Source: Leeuwenhoekiella blandensis MED217 (GTDB lineage: Bacteria; Bacteroidota; Bacteroidia; Flavobacteriales; Flavobacteriaceae). Taken from it: a stretch of 64,000 bases of DNA. Every line of letters begins with the position of its first letter. Within the stretch, counting starts at the first letter, position 1. The DNA lies in the NCBI RefSeq assembly GCF_000152985.1, contig NZ_CH672395.1, positions 1,425,074-1,489,073 on the forward strand. Direction: 5' to 3'. The notes under the pieces are model-generated. The model did no database searches, was not told where the DNA came from, and saw nothing but the letters and a program-made list of their open reading frames with translations. The position numbers and the translations under genes were made by a program. Positions 44,684 to 53,768 of this stretch are shown here, piece after piece.

Positions 44684-45928
44684 CTACGAGGCTTTAAAAA
44701 CTAATTTTCCATTTTTGAAAACACGTGCCGGCTGCAATTGTCCTTGATGATAAAGTACATCCTGGTAAGAAGCCGTTTTAAAAAGAATCAAATCGGCAGC
44801 ATTACCTGCTTTGATTGAAGCATCCTGCTCGAGGTTCAAGGCTTTTGCTGCTCTTACAGTAATTCCTGCAAGAACTTCAGCATTGCTCAATTTTTGAAAA
44901 GTTCCTAAAATCGCTGCTTGGGTAAGAAGATCTCCCATAGGAGCAGATCCCGGATTCCAGTCACTGGCGATGGCGAGCGTTCCATTGTGATCCAATAGTT
45001 CACGCGCCGGTGTAAATGCGCAACCCAGACCGATGCTCGCTCCAGGTAGGGCGGTAGCCACCGTATTTGATTTGGCAAGTATTTGTATTTCTGCAGCGGT
45101 ACTTGCTTCTAAATGGTCGGCACTTACTGCTTGATATTCGAGGGCAACAGCGCTTCCACCTGTGGTAAATTGATCTGCGTGCACGGTAATATCAAAGCCC
45201 AATTCTTGAGCCTTGTCAAAATAAGGTTTTATCGTTTTTGCGGTAAACGAACCTTTTTCAATAAAAGCATCTACGCGATTGGCGAGTTTTTCTTCTTTAA
45301 CGACAGGAAGTAATTCTTCAGTTATTAATTGAATATAGCCTTCCGGATTTCCTTTATATTCTCGGGGTATGGTATGTGCTGCGAGACAGGTAGCTATTAA
45401 AGTTGCTTCAGTTTTTGTGTTGGCAGTTTTTATAGCGTGCAGCATTTTTAATTCTTCGTCAATGCTCAGACCATAACCGCTTTTCACTTCAATGGTTGTA
45501 ATCCCCTTTTGTAAAAGCAAGTTGGCCCGTTTTACAATATCTTCAACAAGTTGCTCTTGGGTGGCTTTACGTGTTTCGGTTACCGTATCCCATATTCCAC
45601 CGCCGGCTTCAGCAATTTCTAAATAGGTTTTTCCGGCATTACGCATGGCATAATCTCGTGCTCTTGAACCACCAAAACAAATATGCGTATGGCTGTCGAT
45701 AAAACCAGGAAGTGCACAAAAATCTTCTTCTAAAATTTCAAGATGCGCATTCAAATTTTGAGCTTTTTCATACAGTTTTTCATGTACATCGATCTGCTCA
45801 ATAGTTCCATCCTTTATGAGTATTCCGTAGTTTTTTAAAGGATGAAGTTGGTCATCACTTAAAGCTCCGCGAACGGGCAATTCTGCTAGCGTGATCAACT
45901 CTTTTATAGGTCCTATATAGGTATACAT
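44684..45928 (-). CDS. hutI: Imidazolonepropionase
   Basis: A 414-residue amidohydrolase. Metal ligands are GFIDSHTHICFGGSR, ITVHADQF and SADHLEAS, and the late Asp is in ASDWNPGSAPMG. The segment KSGYGLSIDEELKMLHAI is typical of HutI. It opens imidazolone-5-propionate to formimidoylglutamate. It follows hutH by 9 nt. Confidence 0.95.
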   Translation of the reverse strand: MYTYIGPIKELITLAELPVRGALSDDQLHPLKNYGILIKDGTIEQIDVHEKLYEKAQNLNAHLEILEEDFCALPGFIDSHTHICFGGSRARDYAMRNAGKTYLEIAEAGGGIWDTVTETRKATQEQLVEDIVKRANLLLQKGITTIEVKSGYGLSIDEELKMLHAIKTANTKTEATLIATCLAAHTIPREYKGNPEGYIQLITEELLPVVKEEKLANRVDAFIEKGSFTAKTIKPYFDKAQELGFDITVHADQFTTGGSAVALEYQAVSADHLEASTAAEIQILAKSNTVATALPGASIGLGCAFTPARELLDHNGTLAIASDWNPGSAPMGDLLTQAAILGTFQKLSNAEVLAGITVRAAKALNLEQDASIKAGNAADLILFKTASYQDVLYHQGQLQPARVFKNGKLVFKAS

Positions 45929-45937
45929 ATATGTTTT

Positions 45938-47518
45938 TTAAAGGGTTTGGAATTCATCTTCGTACACAGTCGTTTGTTCAAGACTGTTGTTTGCGATACA
46001 AGCAGTATAAACTTCTTGTAGTTTTTGATCCTGAATGATTTTATGCGCAATGTTAATATCCTCTGCAAAAATGCGATCGGCCTCAGCAAAAGGTATTTCC
46101 TCACGTATCATCGTGTGCACATTTTCAAGAAAAGCACTGGATTTCAAGATGTCTCTAAAGTCGAAGGCCTGTGCAGCAGTGAGCATTTCTATAGCGAGAA
46201 TATGCTCTACATTCTTGAGTACTTGTAAGGCTTTACGACCACTGATAGACCCCATACTCACGTGATCTTCCTGCCCCATAGAAGTAGGAATACTGTCTGC
46301 ACTTGCAGGATGACACAAGCTTTTATTTTCGCTGGCGAGCGCAGCCGTGGTATACTGCAAGATCATATAGCCGCTATTGATTCCGGTTTCTTTAAGCAGG
46401 AGTTTGGGCACTCCGGCATATTTTCCTTCTAAGGCCAGATAGATGCGACGGTCTGAAATATTGCCTAGTTCACTAGCCGCCACCGTGGCATAATCAAGCG
46501 CCATTGCCAGCGGTTGCCCGTGAAAATTACCACCACTAATGGTAAGGTTTTCGTCTATTAGAATAGGATTATCTGTGACCGAATTCAGTTCGATCTCTAA
46601 TAATTCTTTAAGGTGTAACCACGCATTGCGCGAAGCACCGTGCACTTGTGGCATACAGCGTAAGGAATACGGATCTTGAACACGATCACAATCTTTATGG
46701 GAGTCTAAAATGGTAGAACCTTCTACAAAAGATTTGATTCGGGCTGCAACGTGTTGGTTTCCTTTAAAAGGGCGCAATTGATGCAATTCGCTATAAAAGG
46801 GTTTCACCGATCCTTGCAGTGCTTCAAGCATGAGCGCGCCAATAATATCTGCCTGATCGAGACAGCTTTTGAGTTTTTCGACTGTTTTGACGGCGTGTGC
46901 TGCAATAAATTGCGTACCATTAATAAGCGCCAGGCCTTCTTTGGGACGAAGTGTGATCGGTTCTATATTAATGGCTTTGAGCACTTCAATAGTAGGTTTA
47001 CGCTCGCCTTGGTAAACTACTTCTCCTAAACCTAGAAGCGGTAAAAATAAGTGAGAAAGCGGCGCCAAATCACCACTTGCGCCAACTGACCCTTGCTCAG
47101 GAACAATGGGAGCGATCCTGTGATCTATAAACCATAAAATACGCTCTAGGGTATTTGTTGAGATACCAGAATATCCTTGCGCCAGCGCATGTGCTTTAAG
47201 AACCAGCATCAACAATGAAAGTTCTGAATCAATAGGATTACCAACTCCCACGCTATGACTTTTTATGATGTTTTCTTGTAGAGCGAGTGTTTCTTCCTTA
47301 GAGATTCGAGTAGTGCATAACGGTCCAAAACCGGTATTTATGCCGTAAACAGGTTCGCTCTTTTCAACAATATCGTCAACCAGTTTACTACTAGCCTTAA
47401 TGTTTTCGAGTGTTTTTGGAGAGAGTTTTCCTTTTTTATTACCTCTGGCGAGGGCTAGAGCAATGCCTGCAGTTAGGTGATCTTCTCCAAAATGAAATAT
47501 AGATTGAGATGCTGTCAT
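45938..47518 (-). CDS. hutH: Histidine ammonia-lyase
   Basis: A 526-residue MIO-containing lyase. A147-S148-G149 in QGSVGASGDLAPLSH form the MIO electrophile, and GINTGFGPL and GGNFHGQPLAMALDY are active-site loops. It turns histidine into urocanate and ammonia. It is the first gene of the hut operon and divergent from the LysR gene. An inverted-repeat arm overlaps its start codon. Confidence 0.96.
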   Translation of the reverse strand: MTASQSIFHFGEDHLTAGIALALARGNKKGKLSPKTLENIKASSKLVDDIVEKSEPVYGINTGFGPLCTTRISKEETLALQENIIKSHSVGVGNPIDSELSLLMLVLKAHALAQGYSGISTNTLERILWFIDHRIAPIVPEQGSVGASGDLAPLSHLFLPLLGLGEVVYQGERKPTIEVLKAINIEPITLRPKEGLALINGTQFIAAHAVKTVEKLKSCLDQADIIGALMLEALQGSVKPFYSELHQLRPFKGNQHVAARIKSFVEGSTILDSHKDCDRVQDPYSLRCMPQVHGASRNAWLHLKELLEIELNSVTDNPILIDENLTISGGNFHGQPLAMALDYATVAASELGNISDRRIYLALEGKYAGVPKLLLKETGINSGYMILQYTTAALASENKSLCHPASADSIPTSMGQEDHVSMGSISGRKALQVLKNVEHILAIEMLTAAQAFDFRDILKSSAFLENVHTMIREEIPFAEADRIFAEDINIAHKIIQDQKLQEVYTACIANNSLEQTTVYEDEFQTL

Positions 47519-47590
47519 AGCCGTATTTAAATTTTGTTGCTGACAAGTTAACGGCTATATTTAATAATCGGAAATACCAATTTTATCATT
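47517..47590. promoter_or_regulatory. hutH-lysR divergent control region
   Basis: ATAGCCGT (47517-47524, over the hutH start codon) and ACGGCTAT (47551-47558) form a perfect 8-bp inverted repeat with a 26-bp spacer. Closer to the LysR gene, AATCGG-AAATA-CCAATT is an interrupted dyad with 5 of 6 pairs that resembles LysR-type T-N11-A sites. Both are candidate binding sites of the divergent regulator. Confidence 0.42.
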
Positions 47591-47601
47591 AATTAATAAC
47601 T

Positions 47602-48489
47602 ATGAGTTATCAGTTTGAATTGAGACATCTTACGTATTTTTTGGCGGTGGCTGAAGAATTACACTTTAGAAAGGCAGCAGAACGTCTTTTTATTTCGCAA
47701 CCCGGCTTAAGCAGACAAATAAAGCAAATGGAAGAAATGCTAGGGGTTACGTTATTTGTTCGCGATAAGCGTAATGTAAAGCTTACACCGGCAGGGATGT
47801 ACTTGAAGAAAGAGGTCGCGTATATCTTTAATCATCTTGATTTTACGCTGAAGCAAACCAAATTGGTTGATGAAGGGATTTCCGGAGAAGTGCGCATTGG
47901 TTTTTTGGGCTCTGCAATGCAGTCTATTTTGCCGGATTTGTTGATCAAGGCTGATGAGGTTTTGCCTAAGATTCAGTTTAGTTTAGAAGAATTGTCAAAT
48001 AGTGCCCAAGTGGAAGCTTTAGAAAAAGATCAATTAGATTTGGGATTTGTACGTCTAGCGCGAGTGCCTGAAACGCTTCAGTTAAAACCGGTTTTTACAG
48101 ATCGTTTCTCATTAGTGATTCCGAGTGGGCATAAATTGAATAAAGACTCTTTTACGAGTATCGCGCAAGTTTCCGAAGAGCATTTTATCCTGTTCTCTTC
48201 AGATTACAGTTCGCTGTATTACGATCAGATTATGAGTATTTGTGAAGATAAAGGGTTTACACCAAAGGTGAGTTATAAATCGGTTCACGCACTCACCATT
48301 TTTAAATTGGTAGAAAGCGGGTTAGGAGTTGCGATTGTACCTTCTTCATTGCAATTAGGCTTTGATATGCGTGTGAAATTTTTAGAAATTCCAAACATAC
48401 CCCAAGAAGCCACGCTTTATGCCTGCTGGAAAAAAGACAACCGCAATCCTGCTTTACAACCTATTCTTGAATCATTAAACGAGCTTTGA
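47602..48489 (+). CDS. LysR-family transcriptional regulator, probable hut regulator
   Basis: A 295-residue LTTR. The N-terminal winged helix is LRHLTYFLAVAEELHFRKAAERLFISQPGLSRQIKQMEEMLG. The effector domain runs from about residue 90 (GEVRIGFLGSAMQ) to the end. Its divergent position, 83 bp from hutH, suggests that it activates hutHIUG in response to urocanate or histidine; this is inference. The gene ends 14 bp before the convergent nucleotidase gene. Confidence 0.88.
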   Translation: MSYQFELRHLTYFLAVAEELHFRKAAERLFISQPGLSRQIKQMEEMLGVTLFVRDKRNVKLTPAGMYLKKEVAYIFNHLDFTLKQTKLVDEGISGEVRIGFLGSAMQSILPDLLIKADEVLPKIQFSLEELSNSAQVEALEKDQLDLGFVRLARVPETLQLKPVFTDRFSLVIPSGHKLNKDSFTSIAQVSEEHFILFSSDYSSLYYDQIMSICEDKGFTPKVSYKSVHALTIFKLVESGLGVAIVPSSLQLGFDMRVKFLEIPNIPQEATLYACWKKDNRNPALQPILESLNEL

Positions 48490-48503
48490 TTATTTGCTGT
48501 CGG

Positions 48504-49025
48504 TTACAAGAGTAAGCCGGCTACATCTTGCCAGGTGTCGGCACGGTCAAAGCCATTGGTATTCACATTATGCGGAGAAGTAAATTGAATGCCGCGGCCA
48601 TCAAACGCATCTAAATTGTAGGAGCGATCGTCGATTAAAATATCACCGCGCAAGACGTGTTTGTGTCCACATAAAATTCGGTTTTGCCAAGGTATAAACG
48701 GGAAATGCTTATCTAACCAATCTGCTTTTTCTTCAAGGCTGGTTTTAAATTGCATTGCTGCAGAGGCGATATACAAATCATATTTGTCGTGAAGTTCGCG
48801 CATCACTTCCTGGCTGTCTTTCATCACTTTTAAATCGATAAAAAAGCCGCGCTCATTGGCATGGTTTCTTACATAATCTTGATGCGGCTCAGGAACCATT
48901 TGCCACACTTCGTGACCCAGGCAGTCTTCTTTTTTAAGGTTTGCGTTGTACTTGTGGTTATAGAGGTCAATGTGCGCCTGGTATGTATCGGCGATCACCT
49001 CGTCCATATCTACGAATAATGTCAT
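48504..49025 (-). CDS. 5'(3')-deoxyribonucleotidase-like HAD phosphatase
   Basis: A 173-residue HAD protein starting at ATG 49025; a TTG nine codons earlier is in frame. Motif I is VDMDEVIADT, with DMDE typical of NT5C nucleotidases. IASAAMQ is motif II, and ILIDDRSYNLDAFDGRG is motif IV. It should dephosphorylate deoxynucleoside monophosphates. It is convergent with the LysR gene. Confidence 0.87.
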   Translation of the reverse strand: MTLFVDMDEVIADTYQAHIDLYNHKYNANLKKEDCLGHEVWQMVPEPHQDYVRNHANERGFFIDLKVMKDSQEVMRELHDKYDLYIASAAMQFKTSLEEKADWLDKHFPFIPWQNRILCGHKHVLRGDILIDDRSYNLDAFDGRGIQFTSPHNVNTNGFDRADTWQDVAGLLL

Positions 49026-49157
49026 TGTGTAAGGGTTTTGATAAACAGCCAAAATACGGCTTAGGGTTTAAAACTATTTTAAATTCAACTTAAAAAAACG
49101 ACACTAAACTTTAACGCAAAGGTTATAAATAGCTATTTTTAAAAAGACAGCTTTTTT

Positions 49158-49454
49158 ATGTGGAAATTTTACAGAGACCTTACGCGTTTTGCAGTCTTAT
49201 TTGCCCTTGTTTGTATTCCACTGGGGAGTCTTTTGAGTGCAGTCATTCTTTTTGGAGTGCTGGGAACTCCCATTGGATTATTGATGTTTAACTATTTTCA
49301 GAAGGATGAATTTTACGGGTATTACAATCTGGGATATACAAAATTGAGATTGATAGGCACCACGTGGTTAATCAATCTCGCCGTCACCCCAATACTTTTG
49401 CTCATCGCATTTTTAATTTTAAAATTGATTAGTCTTGGCGCTCTTACAAGTTAA
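49158..49454 (+). CDS. Small membrane protein encoded ahead of an ABC ATPase
   Basis: A 98-residue protein with three to four hydrophobic segments (about residues 11-34, 36-45 and 66-95). No family is recognised. Its last 20 bases overlap the start of the ABC ATPase gene, so the two are probably translated together. It could be a membrane partner of that ATPase, though it is much smaller than a normal permease. Confidence 0.72.
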   Translation: MWKFYRDLTRFAVLFALVCIPLGSLLSAVILFGVLGTPIGLLMFNYFQKDEFYGYYNLGYTKLRLIGTTWLINLAVTPILLLIAFLILKLISLGALTS

Positions 49455-50118
49455 ACAGATCGAAAAAAGTTTTGGAAAGAAAAGGTTGCTCAAAGCGGTT
49501 GATTTTGAACTGAAAACGGGAGAGATCTTAGGCGTTTTCGGAAGAAATGGAAGTGGTAAAAGCACCTTGCTCAAAATTCTATTCGGTACGCAAACAGCCA
49601 AAACCGGAAGCATCAAGATCAACGAATCAAAATACGCTGTGCGAAAGCATTTTTGGAACAGAAATCCTGTTGTAGCCGATGAAGTCATTGGGTATCTGCC
49701 GCAATTCAGTTTTTTGTCACAGTCTTCAAAGGTTTGGGATTTGATTCCTAAGTATTTTGAGGGTGAAGAACAGGATTTAATCTTCAGAGCACCGCGTATG
49801 ACTAAGATCGCAAAGCGGAAAGTAAACGAACTTTCTCTGGGCGAGCGTCGCTATCTTGAAGTGTTGATAGTAGGTAACTTGAAGCATCCGTTTCTTTTGC
49901 TCGACGAGCCTTTCTCTATGGTAGAACCACTGTTTAAAGAATTGATTCACGAGTTTTTGAGTTCGTTAAAAGCTAAAAAGGGAATTTTATTGACCGATCA
50001 TTATTATCACGATGTCTGGCAACTTGCCGATCGCAATCTTGTGTTGAAAGAGGGCAATTTACAGGAAGTTAATACGCTTGAAGATCTGGTTCAAGCCGGG
50101 TATTTGAGAAGTAAATAA
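49435..50118 (+). CDS. ABC transporter ATP-binding protein
   Basis: A 227-residue nucleotide-binding domain: Walker A GRNGSGKSTLLKIL, signature LSLGERRYLEVLI, Walker B HPFLLLDEPF, H-loop LLTDHYYHDVW. The start is TTG at 49435, and no ATG occurs before the Walker A. No full-size permease gene is adjacent; only the overlapping small membrane protein could anchor it. The substrate is unknown. Confidence 0.88.
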   Translation: MALLQVKQIEKSFGKKRLLKAVDFELKTGEILGVFGRNGSGKSTLLKILFGTQTAKTGSIKINESKYAVRKHFWNRNPVVADEVIGYLPQFSFLSQSSKVWDLIPKYFEGEEQDLIFRAPRMTKIAKRKVNELSLGERRYLEVLIVGNLKHPFLLLDEPFSMVEPLFKELIHEFLSSLKAKKGILLTDHYYHDVWQLADRNLVLKEGNLQEVNTLEDLVQAGYLRSK

Positions 50119-50131
50119 CAAAATTAAGGGT

Positions 50132-50872
50132 ATGAAAGATAACTTTTCAAACCACGCAGCAGATTACGCTAAGTTTCGCCCGACGTATCCTCAAGAGGTT
50201 TTTGACTTCTTGTATGATTTGATTGAAGAAAAAAACGATGCTTGGGACGTGGCTACAGGCAACGGACAAGTAGCAGTAGAACTGACAAAACATTTTAAAC
50301 AGGTTTTAGCAACCGATTTAAGCGCGCAACAGCTCGAAGAAGCACCAAAAAATGATAACATTACCTATCGCGTTCAAACCGCGGAAGCTTCATTTGAAAA
50401 CGCAACAAAATTCGATTTGATAACGGTAGCACAAGCAATGCATTGGTTTGATTTTGAAGCCTTTTATAAAAATGTTCAGGATCATCTAAAACCCGACGGC
50501 ATTTTTGCTATGATAGGCTATTCGGTATTTGAAACCTCAGGAAAATTGAACGAAGTGATTCAGCATTTTTACAAAAACATTACCGACCCTTATTGGGATC
50601 CTGAACGCAAATATCTCGACGAGCATTATAAAACGATTCCTTTTCCCTTTAAAGAAATTCAAACTCCAGAACTTGAAATGGACGTGATATGGACTAAAAA
50701 CCAGTTCTTGAGTTACCTCAATACATGGTCTGCAGTTAAACATTATGAAAAGGCAAACGGTCAAAATCCGCTTGAACGAATTCAAGATGCTGTGGACAGA
50801 TCTTGGGGAAATGCGGTCACGCGCAAGTTTAGTTTCCCATTACTCTTAAGGGTAGGAAAAAAGAATATCTAA
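50132..50872 (+). CDS. Class I SAM-dependent methyltransferase
   Basis: A 246-residue methyltransferase with motif I DVATGNGQVAVEL, acidic motif II end VLATDLSAQQLEEA, and the ITVAQAMHWFDFEAFYKNVQDHLKPDG segment of UbiE/Tam-like enzymes. N-terminal HAADYAKFRPTYP is typical of a family that includes yeast trans-aconitate methyltransferase homologues. The substrate is not known. It ends 2 nt before the stop of the convergent small lipoprotein gene. Confidence 0.87.
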   Translation: MKDNFSNHAADYAKFRPTYPQEVFDFLYDLIEEKNDAWDVATGNGQVAVELTKHFKQVLATDLSAQQLEEAPKNDNITYRVQTAEASFENATKFDLITVAQAMHWFDFEAFYKNVQDHLKPDGIFAMIGYSVFETSGKLNEVIQHFYKNITDPYWDPERKYLDEHYKTIPFPFKEIQTPELEMDVIWTKNQFLSYLNTWSAVKHYEKANGQNPLERIQDAVDRSWGNAVTRKFSFPLLLRVGKKNI

Positions 50873-50874
50873 TT

Positions 50875-51063
50875 CTAGTTTCTCTTGTTCTTCTTTTTCT
50901 TTTGTTGTCCGGGAGCAAATGCTTTTGCACTTTTAGCTCCGTAGGCTTTTTTGACTTGACCGGGAGCATTAGTATTGGCGTTTCTCGAAGTGCGATAGCT
51001 AGAGCAATAAGCTGAAGATAATAGCATTCCGCCTAGTGCAAATAATAAAACAAGCTTTTTTAT
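50875..51063 (-). CDS. Small lipoprotein with apparent ATA start codon
   Basis: A 62-codon frame that ordinary callers would miss. It reads (ATA)KKLVLLFALGGMLLSSAYC, a lipoprotein-type signal, then YRTSRNANTNAPGQVKK, YGAKSAKAFAPGQQKKKK and a stop. The APGQ motif occurs twice. I recall similar short Bacteroidota proteins (often named quinol oxidase subunit 4, without evidence) beginning MKK at this spot. No ATG, GTG or TTG lies at the N-terminus; the next ATG falls inside the signal peptide. Either ATA is used as start, or the start was lost by mutation. Confidence 0.6.
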   Translation of the reverse strand: MKKLVLLFALGGMLLSSAYCSSYRTSRNANTNAPGQVKKAYGAKSAKAFAPGQQKKKKNKRN

Positions 51064-51154
51064 AGTATTCTCTTTTCTTGTAAAGATAAAAGTGCAAAAG
51101 CTTAGTTTTTTGTGATTTAAGTATTGCTTAGTAAAGGTTTATAACTTTTTAGCA

Positions 51155-52459
51155 TTAAGAGACTGCTGCTTTATAAGTTTCAAGACAGCGCTCCCGCGCC
51201 TCTTTATGATCTACCATTTTTTCCGGATAGTCATCGGTGTCAAATTCCGGAACAAATTCTTTAATGTATTTTTTATCCTTATCAAACTTATCAACCTGCG
51301 TCATTGGGTTAAAAATTCTAAAATAAGGAGCCGCATCTACACCGCTTCCGGCTGCCCATTGCCAGTTGCCTACGTTACTAGATTGTTCATAATCCAGAAG
51401 CTTTTCGGCAAAATAGGCTTCGCCCCAGCGCCAGTCGATCAATAAGTGTTTACATAAAAAGCTTGCAACCAACATACGCACGCGATTGTGCATATAGCCC
51501 GTTTTATTAAGTTGACGCATTCCTGCATCCACTAGCAAATAACCGGTTTCTCCTTTTTTCCATTTTTCAAACTCCTCTTTATTGTTGCGCCATTCGATTC
51601 GGTCGTATTTTGATCTAAATGCATTATTTACCGTTTCGGGATAGTGATATAGAATTTGCATAAAGAACTCACGCCAAATGAGTTCGCTCCAAAAAACAGT
51701 GTTTTTTTCAGCAATGGCTTTTTTAACCATTTTTCGCACGCTTACTGTACCAAATCGTAAATGCGGACCTAAATGTGATGTGCCGTCCTGTGCGGGAAAG
51801 TTGCGTGTATCCTCATAGTTTTGAATGAGCGTTGGAGTAACCTCATAATCTGGAATTTCTATTGAAGATTTTTTGAATCCCATATCACTAAGGGAAATAT
51901 TAGGTAGTCGGCTATGCTCAATAAGATTTTCTAAATACTGACTGGTGTAATGAATTTTCAGATGTTTATCAGCATCAAAAACTTCTTGCCACTTGTTTTT
52001 ATAAGGCGTGTAAACCACATAAGGATCGCCGTCGCCTTTTACCACTTCATCTTTCTCAAAAATGACTTGATCTTTAAACGTTTCAAAAGATACTTCTTGA
52101 TCTTCTAAAAGTTTTTTAATTTTTTTGTCACGCTCAAGCGCATAGGGTTCATAATCGTGATTGGTAAAAACGGTATCCACTTTATAATCCTCAAGAAGTT
52201 GTTTCCAGATGGTTTCAGACTTGCCGTGATATAAAGCAATCGAGCTCCCGTGTTTTTCCTGTAATTCATCGCGCATTTTTTGCAAAGTCTCAAAGATGAA
52301 AGTTACACGCGCATCATCTTCTGGCAACTCATTTAGAATTTCCTTATCAAAGATAAAAATAGGCAGTACAGGATGTTCTCCTTTTAAGGCTTCAAGAAAA
52401 CCTACGTTGTCGTCCAGACGTAAATCTCTACGAAACCAAAAAATGTTAACAGTGCTCAT
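51155..52459 (-). CDS. phrB: Deoxyribodipyrimidine photolyase (cryptochrome/photolyase family)
   Basis: A 434-residue protein. The N-terminal alpha/beta antenna domain starts NIFWFRRDLRLDDN. The FAD-binding helical domain has ELIWREFFMQILYHYP, DAGMRQLNKTGYMHNRVRMLVASFL and NWQWAAGSGVDAAPYFRIFNP, which marks class I CPD photolyases. It repairs UV-made pyrimidine dimers using blue light. It lies at the end of an SRPBCC-SDR-photolyase group transcribed together. Confidence 0.93.
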   Translation of the reverse strand: MSTVNIFWFRRDLRLDDNVGFLEALKGEHPVLPIFIFDKEILNELPEDDARVTFIFETLQKMRDELQEKHGSSIALYHGKSETIWKQLLEDYKVDTVFTNHDYEPYALERDKKIKKLLEDQEVSFETFKDQVIFEKDEVVKGDGDPYVVYTPYKNKWQEVFDADKHLKIHYTSQYLENLIEHSRLPNISLSDMGFKKSSIEIPDYEVTPTLIQNYEDTRNFPAQDGTSHLGPHLRFGTVSVRKMVKKAIAEKNTVFWSELIWREFFMQILYHYPETVNNAFRSKYDRIEWRNNKEEFEKWKKGETGYLLVDAGMRQLNKTGYMHNRVRMLVASFLCKHLLIDWRWGEAYFAEKLLDYEQSSNVGNWQWAAGSGVDAAPYFRIFNPMTQVDKFDKDKKYIKEFVPEFDTDDYPEKMVDHKEARERCLETYKAAVS

Positions 52460-52510
52460 AAATAAAAAAGGTTGGTTAGATTGAATCGCTGATCGGGTTT
52501 AGGAACGCGA

Positions 52511-53206
52511 TTAGTTTACGTTTAAGGTAGACATTCCACCGTCAATACCCAAAATTTGTCCGGTTACCCAGCTGCTGTCTTCGCTGAGTAAAAATGCGGC
52601 AATTTTTGAAATATCCTGTGGAGTTCCCACACGCTTTAAGGGATGACGTGCATCCATCTTTTCTTTTTTCTTATCATTTCCTAAGAGGCGAGAGGCTAGT
52701 GGCGTATCAGTGAGACTTGGTGCTATAACATTCACTCTAAACTGTGGTGCATATTCTGCAGCCAGCGCTTTTGCAAAACCTTCAATAGCTCCTTTAGCTG
52801 CCGCAACACTCGTGTGGAAGGGCATTCCCATCTTAACGGCAACCGTGCTGAAAAAGACAAGACTTGCTTGATCTGCCTTTTTGAGTCGGTCTTCAACGGC
52901 CTTCAACGATTTGATGAGTCCCATAAAATTAAGCTGAAGATCTTCATTAAAGGTTTCTTCAGAAAGCATTTTGAACGGCTTGAGATTGATAGAACCGGGA
53001 CAATACACAAAGCCATCCAACACTTCAGGAAGCTCTTCAGTATTTAAAATATCTGCGGTCACATCATATTCAATATGTGTAATTTCTTCGGGAAGTTCTT
53101 CTTTTGTCCTTGATGCAACATAAATCTCATAGTCACCGCTTAGGTTATCGATAAGACTTTTTCCGATTCCGTGAGAACCTCCAATAAGTAGTATATTCTT
53201 TTTCAT
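52511..53206 (-). CDS. Short-chain dehydrogenase/reductase
   Basis: A 231-residue SDR. The cofactor loop is LIGGSHGIGKSL. The catalytic Ser lies in VFFSTVAVKMG. The usual YxxxK tyrosine is replaced: the stretch reads H-T-S-V-A-A-A-K-G-A, with Lys kept but Val at the Tyr position. C-terminal WVTGQILGIDGGMSTL is intact. Catalysis may therefore be altered. It lies between the SRPBCC gene (9 nt) and the photolyase gene. Confidence 0.87.
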   Translation of the reverse strand: MKKNILLIGGSHGIGKSLIDNLSGDYEIYVASRTKEELPEEITHIEYDVTADILNTEELPEVLDGFVYCPGSINLKPFKMLSEETFNEDLQLNFMGLIKSLKAVEDRLKKADQASLVFFSTVAVKMGMPFHTSVAAAKGAIEGFAKALAAEYAPQFRVNVIAPSLTDTPLASRLLGNDKKKEKMDARHPLKRVGTPQDISKIAAFLLSEDSSWVTGQILGIDGGMSTLNVN

Positions 53207-53215
53207 AGCAATTTT

Positions 53216-53728
53216 TTAGTTGAGGATATCTTCGCGAGATACGCCTTGCAATTCTTTTTCGGGTTTGGTGTAGGTGCCGAATAACTCGGTTAATTTTTTC
53301 TCCCGATATTCGAAAATCTCTTGAAGTTTTGGTTTTACGAGAAAGGGATGCACCATTTGACCTATAATACCTGCCGGAACTTTATAATCCACAATATCTT
53401 CCATTTCAACTCCGCCCGGAATCTCTTTAAGAAAATGTTTGTGATGCCATAGTGAATAAGGCCCATAGCGCTGCTCATCAACAAAATATTCAAGATGTTT
53501 TACGTGTGTGATTTCGGTAACCCATTTGGTGTTGATTCCGGCAACAGGCGTCACATTGTACTGAATGATTTGCCCGGGAAACATTGGTCTATCTGCTCCT
53601 GAGAGAATCTCAAAGCCCATATAGTCGGGAGTGATGACTTTTAAATTTTTGGGATCAGAGAGAAAACTCCACGCTTTTTCAATAGAAATGGGGAGGTTTT
53701 GTTTGGTATACAGCGTATAAATTTTCAT
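53216..53728 (-). CDS. SRPBCC/START-like ligand-binding protein
   Basis: A 170-residue protein starting at ATG 53728; a further in-frame start 33 bp upstream is unlikely. MKIYTLYTKQNLPISIEKAWSFLSDPKNLKVITPDYMGFEIL is the start of the SRPBCC family found beside photolyase and SDR genes in many bacteria. YFVDEQRYGPYSLWHHKHFL is the second typical segment. It probably binds a hydrophobic ligand; the role is unknown. It is the first gene of the light-repair group, behind a promoter with a TTGTTTAAC dyad. Confidence 0.88.
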   Translation of the reverse strand: MKIYTLYTKQNLPISIEKAWSFLSDPKNLKVITPDYMGFEILSGADRPMFPGQIIQYNVTPVAGINTKWVTEITHVKHLEYFVDEQRYGPYSLWHHKHFLKEIPGGVEMEDIVDYKVPAGIIGQMVHPFLVKPKLQEIFEYREKKLTELFGTYTKPEKELQGVSREDILN

Positions 53729-53768
53729 AATCAAAAAGATGAGGTTCAAGGTTGAAACCAATTTGAAG

